This document shows, in pieces, positions 32,102-35,796 of a DNA stretch of 35,796 nt. The notes below the pieces were generated by a model. It did not search any database and was not told the DNA's origin. It was given only the letters and a program-made list of their open reading frames with translations. The stretch is from positions 2,262 to 38,057 of the forward strand of contig JAKUOU010000002.1 in NCBI GenBank assembly GCA_022451065.1, in the 5' to 3' direction. This DNA comes from Pedosphaera sp. GTDB lineage: Bacteria > Verrucomicrobiota > Verrucomicrobiia > Limisphaerales > UBA1096. The position numbers were made by a program, and so were the translations under genes. The first letter of the stretch is position 1; each line of letters begins with the position of its first letter.

Positions 32102-32761
32102 TCACCGTCCCAGCCTTGCCTTCAGTCCGGCAAACTTGTCAGCGTACCGCTTGGCCAGGCGTTCGAGTTCGTCCCAGTTCTCACCGGCGATAATCTCCTT
32201 TTTCAACAAGGCTGAGCCGGTGCCCAGGGCCACCGAGCCGGCGGCGAGAAACGCATCCATCGTATCAAGATTCACTCCACCGGTGGGAATAATTTTCAGG
32301 TGCGGCAGTGGCGCGAGTAGCGACTTTATATAGCCAGGGCCAAGCGTGTCGGCTGGGAATATCTTGATGAAATCCGAGCCGGCCTCGTACGCCGCCTGCG
32401 CCTCGGTCGGCGTGTAGGCGCCCAGCATCACCGGACGGTCCAACGCATGCGCCGCCTCAACAAGCGACGGCCGGACGATCGGGCTGACGATGTACCTCGC
32501 CCCGGCGTCGATCGCAGCCCGGCAGGTGTCATCGTCGATCACCGTTCCGACGCCGAGCAGGATCTCGTCGCCAAGCTCGCGATCGATCGTCCGGACGGCC
32601 TCGAGCGCGTTGGGGATGCTCATTGTCAACTCCACAGCCCGGATGCCTCCACCGACGAGGGCCTGGGCCAACGGCAGCGTCCACTCGGGTCGAGGAACGC
32701 GCACGATGGCCACCAGTCCCTCGGCCTCGATCCCCGAGACGATCTTCTCCCGGTCGCTCAC
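32102..32761 (-). CDS. eda: KDPG/KHG aldolase family protein
   Basis: This class I aldolase splits 2-keto-3-deoxy-6-phosphogluconate (or the 4-hydroxy-2-oxoglutarate analogue) to pyruvate and a second product, as in the Entner-Doudoroff route. Glu 44 in AVELTMS is the catalytic base and Lys 133 in FIKIFPAD is the Schiff-base residue, both at the positions known in E. coli Eda. GVGTVID and IIPTGGVNLD line the barrel. The usual Arg after the base strand (VTLR type) is Ser here, so the substrate may be a non-phosphorylated or different keto acid. The GTG at 32761 overlaps the stop of the small upstream ORF (GTGA) and gives 219 aa; the track start is six codons earlier. Confidence 0.88.
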   Translation of the reverse strand: MSDREKIVSGIEAEGLVAIVRVPRPEWTLPLAQALVGGGIRAVELTMSIPNALEAVRTIDRELGDEILLGVGTVIDDDTCRAAIDAGARYIVSPIVRPSLVEAAHALDRPVMLGAYTPTEAQAAYEAGSDFIKIFPADTLGPGYIKSLLAPLPHLKIIPTGGVNLDTMDAFLAAGSVALGTGSALLKKEIIAGENWDELERLAKRYADKFAGLKARLGR

Positions 32762-32922
32762 TTGGTTTTCTGGAACCACTTGGCGCCAGCCTTGATGTTG
32801 TGCTTTACCGAGTCGAGCCGTATTATGAACGAGGCAAACGCCGGCTCCACAAGTTCGAGCGTATGCGGAATCTGCACTCCGTCCACTTTTTTGTAGTCAC
32901 AAAAAATCACCTTGTTAGTCAC
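32758..32922 (-). CDS. 50-54-aa ORF resembling the C-terminal end of a lipoprotein-sorting-type protein
   Basis: This short ORF was missed by the track. It reads VIFCDYKKVDGVQIPHTLEL near the start and KHNIKAGAKWFQKTK at the end. That is the pattern of the last strands of LolA-like/outer-membrane-lipoprotein-sorting proteins (DY-x2-VDG-x2-P-H, later N-x-x-x-x-x-x-F). A near-perfect Shine-Dalgarno AGGAGGTGA overlaps the GTG at 32922 and precedes a second GTG at 32910 by 8 nt, so the latter may be the true start (50 aa). The stop overlaps the eda start as GTGA. The in-frame sequence upstream of a TAA at 32932-32934 also looks protein-like (KMTIKRYSAAAVDMFHLDAA). It may be a decayed longer gene or a genuine small protein. 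Confidence 0.5.
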   Translation of the reverse strand: MTNKVIFCDYKKVDGVQIPHTLELVEPAFASFIIRLDSVKHNIKAGAKWFQKTK

Positions 32923-33151
32923 CTCCTGCCCTTATATCTCGGCGGTGGAGGTAACACCGGCGAGCGGCCATGTCGCGGCATCAAGATGGAACATGTCTAC
33001 CGCAGCGGCTGAGTAACGCTTGATTGTCATTTTCATCTGGACAGCGGCAGTCTGTGGCTTGGCGTACGGTTTGGCAATGAACTTCGCGCTTGTAAGCCGT
33101 CCGCAAAACAAGTAGGAAATCCGAGCCGGGTATCGGTGTTGGGTGCATATC
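32923..33151. promoter_or_regulatory. Divergent region, small ORF/eda and PTS IIA
   Basis: About 229 bp separate the small ORF from the PTS IIA start. On the minus strand the frame of the small ORF is open from about 33150 to the TAA at 32932, with plausible codon use. It may therefore be the remains of the missing N-terminal half. No promoter pair was identified. Confidence 0.35.
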
Positions 33152-33616
33152 ATGGAGCTCGCTGATTTTCTCACCAAGGAACAGGTTGTCACAGACTTGA
33201 AAGCCTCCGATCGCTGGGAGGCAATCGAGGAACTGATTGATTTGCTGGTCGATAGTGGACAGATCAAACCCGACCACCGCGAGGCGATTATCTCCATCGT
33301 CAAGAAACGCGAGACCTCGATGAGCACCGGCATTGGCTTCGGGATCGGCATCCCGCATGCCTCGACCGACCTGATCGACAACGTCACCGGCGCGTTTGGC
33401 CGCAGCAAGGACGGTGTGAATTTTGATGCGCTCGACAACCAGCCGGTCAACCTCGTGATGCTCTTCCTCGTGCCGCAGGGCCAATTTCAAAAACACCTAC
33501 ACACGCTGGCCAAGATCGCGAAGATGCTGCACAAGAAAGAATTCCGCAAGTCACTCGAGGATGCCGAAGATGCGGCGGAGATGTACCAGATTATCCGCAG
33601 CTCGCAAGAGGGCTAA
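33152..33616 (+). CDS. PTS EIIA type-2 (PtsN/fructose-like) domain protein
   Basis: This is a 154-aa single-domain protein of the mannitol/fructose EIIA family. The phosphorylatable His is in GIGFGIGIPHAST (His 69), after VVKKRE-like helix sequence and STG. In bacteria without sugar PTS permeases such proteins act as regulators of the nitrogen-PTS (PtsN) kind rather than in transport; none of EI, HPr or IIBC is seen here. The ATG at 33152 (MELADFLTKEQVV) is preferred over the GTG three codons upstream because it matches the family N-terminus. argS begins about 60 bp later on the same strand. Confidence 0.9.
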   Translation: MELADFLTKEQVVTDLKASDRWEAIEELIDLLVDSGQIKPDHREAIISIVKKRETSMSTGIGFGIGIPHASTDLIDNVTGAFGRSKDGVNFDALDNQPVNLVMLFLVPQGQFQKHLHTLAKIAKMLHKKEFRKSLEDAEDAAEMYQIIRSSQEG

Positions 33617-33639
33617 GCCGGTGCCATTTTCCCATTCGG

Positions 33640-33670
33640 CCAAGCCGACTTGTTCCCGCTTGGTCAAGCG
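33640..33670. repeat. Degenerate TTGGCCAA-type copies before argS
   Basis: CGGCCAAGCCG and CGCTTGGTCAAGCG lie in the 63-bp gap between the PTS IIA and argS genes. Each is one or two bases from the TTGGCCAA palindrome with symmetric flanks, as expected for decaying copies. Confidence 0.45.
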
Positions 33671-33679
33671 ACACGAATC

Positions 33680-35398
33680 GTGATCCATCTCGTCCTACAG
33701 GAAAAACTGCAACAAGCTATCCTCACTCTCATGCCTGGGGCCGACGTCTCGAGCGTCCTTGTCCGGCCCTGCCCTGAGCCGAAGTTTGGCGACTACCAAA
33801 CCAACGCACTCATGGGCTTGGCCAAGCGCGACCAACTAAACCCGCGTGAACTCGCCGCCCAGGTCGTCGAGCAGCTCAACGTCGCTGATTGCTGCGAACC
33901 GGTTGAGATCGCCGGACCGGGTTTTCTTAATTTCCGACTCAAGACCGAAGCTCTCTCCGCAGCCCTCGTCAGTGCCGCCAATGGCGAGCATCTGTTTTAC
34001 CGCGCTACCACCGAGCCGCGTACCATCGTCATCGACTACTCATCGCCTAACGTGGCCAAGCCGATGCACGTCGGCCACATCCGCTCGACCATTCTCGGCT
34101 ACACGCTGGCCCGGACCTTCCGGCTGCTCGGTCACAGGGTTGTCACCGATAACCACATCGGCGACTGGGGCACGCAGTTCGGCAAACTACTCGTCGGCTG
34201 GAAGGATCATCTCGACAGGGATGCACTTAGCCAGGACGCCCTCGCCGAGATGGAACGCCTCTACAAGCTCGTCAACTCAGCCTCCGACAAGGACGGAAGC
34301 GTCCTCACTCGCGCCCGGGGTGAACTTGTCAAGTTACAGGACGGCGACACCGAAAACCTCGCCATTTGGCACGAGATGATCGACCTGTCGCGGCATCAGT
34401 TCGACGAGATTTACGGCCGCCTGGGGGTCGAGTTCGACGAAACGCTCGGTGAAAGTTTTTACAACGCCCGCCTCAAGGGCGTCGTTGATGAACTCATCGC
34501 GCAAGGCATCGCAGAGGAAAGCGACGGCGCGCAGGTCGTCTTTTTCAACGACCACAAGTCGCTCAAAAAACACCCGGCGATCGTCCGGAAAAGCGACGGT
34601 GCGGCCAACTACACCACGACCGACCTTGCGACGCTCGAGCACCGCCAAGACAGCTGGCAGCCGAGCGAGGTCATCTACGTCACAGACGGCCGACAGCAAC
34701 TGCACTTCCAGCAACTCTTCGAGCTGTATAACCGCTGGAAGCCGGGCCACAGCATGAAGCTCAAACACGTCTGGTTCGGCGCGATCCTCGGTGAGGACGG
34801 CAAACCGTTCAAAACGCGCAGCGGCGAGATCGTCCGCCTTTCCGGCCTGCTCGACGAAGCCGAACAACGCGCGTTTGACGCCGTGAGCGAAAAGAACCCC
34901 GACCTCCCCGAGGAAGAGCGGCACAACATCGCCCGCGTGGTTGGCATTGGCGCGATCAAGTACGCCGACCTCTCCGGCAACCGCCAGAGCGACTACGAGT
35001 TCAGTTGGGACAACATGCTCGCGCTCGTGGGCAATACCGCGCCTTATCTGCTCTACGCCGTCACGCGCATCCGCAGCATCTTCCGCAAGCTCGGCGACGA
35101 GTCGCTGACACAGCCCGGGTCGTTCGCGCTTGACCAGACGGAGGAACTCACGCTGGCCAAGCACCTATTGCGCTTCGGCCTCGTACTCGAGCAGGTTATC
35201 GACGAGTGCCGCCCAAACTACCTCTGCAATTACATCTACGAACTCGCCGGTTACTTCGCCTCATTTTACGAGAATTGTCCTGTACTCCAGGCCGAAGGCG
35301 ACATACGCGCACAGCGCCTGGCCCTTTGCAACCTCACCGGCCAAGTGCTGAAAACCGGCCTCGAGACGCTTGGCCTCGAGACCACCGAGCGCATGTAA
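33680..35398 (+). CDS. argS: Arginyl-tRNA synthetase
   Basis: ArgS charges tRNA-Arg with arginine in the cytoplasm. The N-terminal additional domain (about 1-100) ends at EIAGPGFLNFRL. The catalytic domain opens with VIDYSSPNVAKPMHVGHIRST, where HVGH is the HIGH motif, and DNHIGDWGTQFG is next. The KMSKS region is degenerate (FKTRSGE), as is common in ArgS. The C-terminal anticodon-binding domain includes ALVGNTAPYLLYAVTRIRSIFRK and YELAGYFASFYENCPVL. The track's TTG start is unlikely; the GTG at 33680 gives 572 aa, a normal size. uvrA starts 3 nt after the stop. Confidence 0.95.
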   Translation: MIHLVLQEKLQQAILTLMPGADVSSVLVRPCPEPKFGDYQTNALMGLAKRDQLNPRELAAQVVEQLNVADCCEPVEIAGPGFLNFRLKTEALSAALVSAANGEHLFYRATTEPRTIVIDYSSPNVAKPMHVGHIRSTILGYTLARTFRLLGHRVVTDNHIGDWGTQFGKLLVGWKDHLDRDALSQDALAEMERLYKLVNSASDKDGSVLTRARGELVKLQDGDTENLAIWHEMIDLSRHQFDEIYGRLGVEFDETLGESFYNARLKGVVDELIAQGIAEESDGAQVVFFNDHKSLKKHPAIVRKSDGAANYTTTDLATLEHRQDSWQPSEVIYVTDGRQQLHFQQLFELYNRWKPGHSMKLKHVWFGAILGEDGKPFKTRSGEIVRLSGLLDEAEQRAFDAVSEKNPDLPEEERHNIARVVGIGAIKYADLSGNRQSDYEFSWDNMLALVGNTAPYLLYAVTRIRSIFRKLGDESLTQPGSFALDQTEELTLAKHLLRFGLVLEQVIDECRPNYLCNYIYELAGYFASFYENCPVLQAEGDIRAQRLALCNLTGQVLKTGLETLGLETTERM

Positions 35399-35401
35399 AC
35401 C

Positions 35402-35796
35402 GTGCCGGTGCGGAGCAACAGGTCGACCGACTCCCGCTGGATCACCATCCAAGGAGCGCGGGAGCACAACCTCCGCGACCTCTCAGTTCGCATCCCACGC
35501 AACAAGCTTGTCGTCGTCACCGGCGTCAGCGGTTCTGGCAAAAGCACGCTCGCGTTCGACATCCTTTTCTCCGAGGGCCAACGGCGGTTCCTCGACTCGC
35601 TCAATGCCTACGCCCGGCAGTTCGTCGAGCAGATGCCCCGGCCCGACGTTGATGCTGTCCACGGCCTACCTCCCACTGTCAGCATCGAGCAGCGCATCTC
35701 GCGCGGCGGCGGCAAAAGCACCGTCGCTACCGTCACAGAGATTTACCATTTCATCCGCCTGCTCTACACCAAGCTTGGCGTCATCCACTGCCCCGA
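35402..35796 (+). CDS. uvrA: UvrA, excinuclease ABC subunit A, N-terminal part
   Basis: This is the start of the damage-sensing ATPase of nucleotide excision repair, cut by the right edge after about 131 residues; the track omits it because it has no stop. The GTG at 35402 begins [25 protein letters not shown]-type sequence. The Walker A motif is GVSGSGKST, then [25 protein letters not shown] and [16 protein letters not shown]. The segment after the first helix pair reads [15 protein letters not shown], where common UvrA has NPRSTVGTVTE, so it may be the divergent or double-length UvrA type seen in some PVC bacteria. It is probably co-transcribed with argS. Confidence 0.93.
   Translation, partial: MPVRSNRSTDSRWITIQGAREHNLRDLSVRIPRNKLVVVTGVSGSGKSTLAFDILFSEGQRRFLDSLNAYARQFVEQMPRPDVDAVHGLPPTVSIEQRISRGGGKSTVATVTEIYHFIRLLYTKLGVIHCP

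Noticed and set aside
1-35796. CRISPR array, insertion sequence, prophage or integrative element
   Set aside because: No evenly spaced repeats, transposase, integrase or direct-repeat boundaries were seen; the dispersed TTGGCCAA copies are irregularly spaced and lie inside genes as well.

Overview
This window looks like chromosomal DNA from a member of the Verrucomicrobiota or a close PVC relative, with moderately high GC. The evidence is the family set: two proteins ending in the PVC-type c-heme domain (TIGR02603-like), one of them also carrying the TIGR02604-like membrane-bound dehydrogenase propeller; a GFTLIELL pseudopilin with an H-X9-DG tail; two secreted sulfatases; a eukaryotic-type glutamine synthetase (GSII); and few Shine-Dalgarno sites. 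No phage, transposon, CRISPR array, rRNA or tRNA was recognised.

Layout. (1) 1-1639, plus strand: the C-terminal part of a HEAT-repeat/cytochrome c protein. (2) 11377 down to 1660, minus strand: a tightly packed run of pseudopilin, 1279-aa SGNH/propeller/HEAT/cytochrome protein, sulfatase, sodium:solute symporter, hflK and hflC. It reads as a module for desulfating a polymer and importing the product, followed by the HflKC membrane-protease regulator. (3) 11.6-18.6 kb: aldehyde dehydrogenase, six-EF-hand secreted protein, class III aminotransferase fold enzyme, second sulfatase, and a fatty-acid desaturase with a coiled-coil tail. (4) 18.8-23.3 kb: a secreted metallo-beta-lactamase-fold hydrolase, a NifS-like protein that lacks the PLP lysine, a ferredoxin with a strong terminator, cinA and a rhodanese. 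(5) 23.3-28.4 kb: the two subunits of a 2-oxoacid:ferredoxin oxidoreductase, thrH, and glnA (GSII) with a long structured leader and a clear terminator. (6) 28.4-32.9 kb, minus strand: lysE-type exporter, pssA, AI-2E-family transporter, proC, eda, and a 50-54-aa fragment-like ORF coupled to eda. (7) 33.1 kb to the end, plus strand: PTS IIA-like regulator, argS and the start of uvrA.

The two strongest unusual signals are these. First, the 8-bp palindrome TTGGCCAA occurs about 23 times by hand count, against an expectation near 0.5 from base composition. Many copies sit in intergenic gaps and several are built into longer perfect palindromes or hairpins, which resembles the HIP1 elements of cyanobacteria. 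Second, the NifS-like protein has Arg where every active cysteine desulfurase has the Schiff-base Lys, yet it keeps the catalytic Cys and sits in a run with a ferredoxin and near a rhodanese.

Start sites were moved from the ORF track wherever overlap with a neighbour, a signal peptide or family length favoured another codon.
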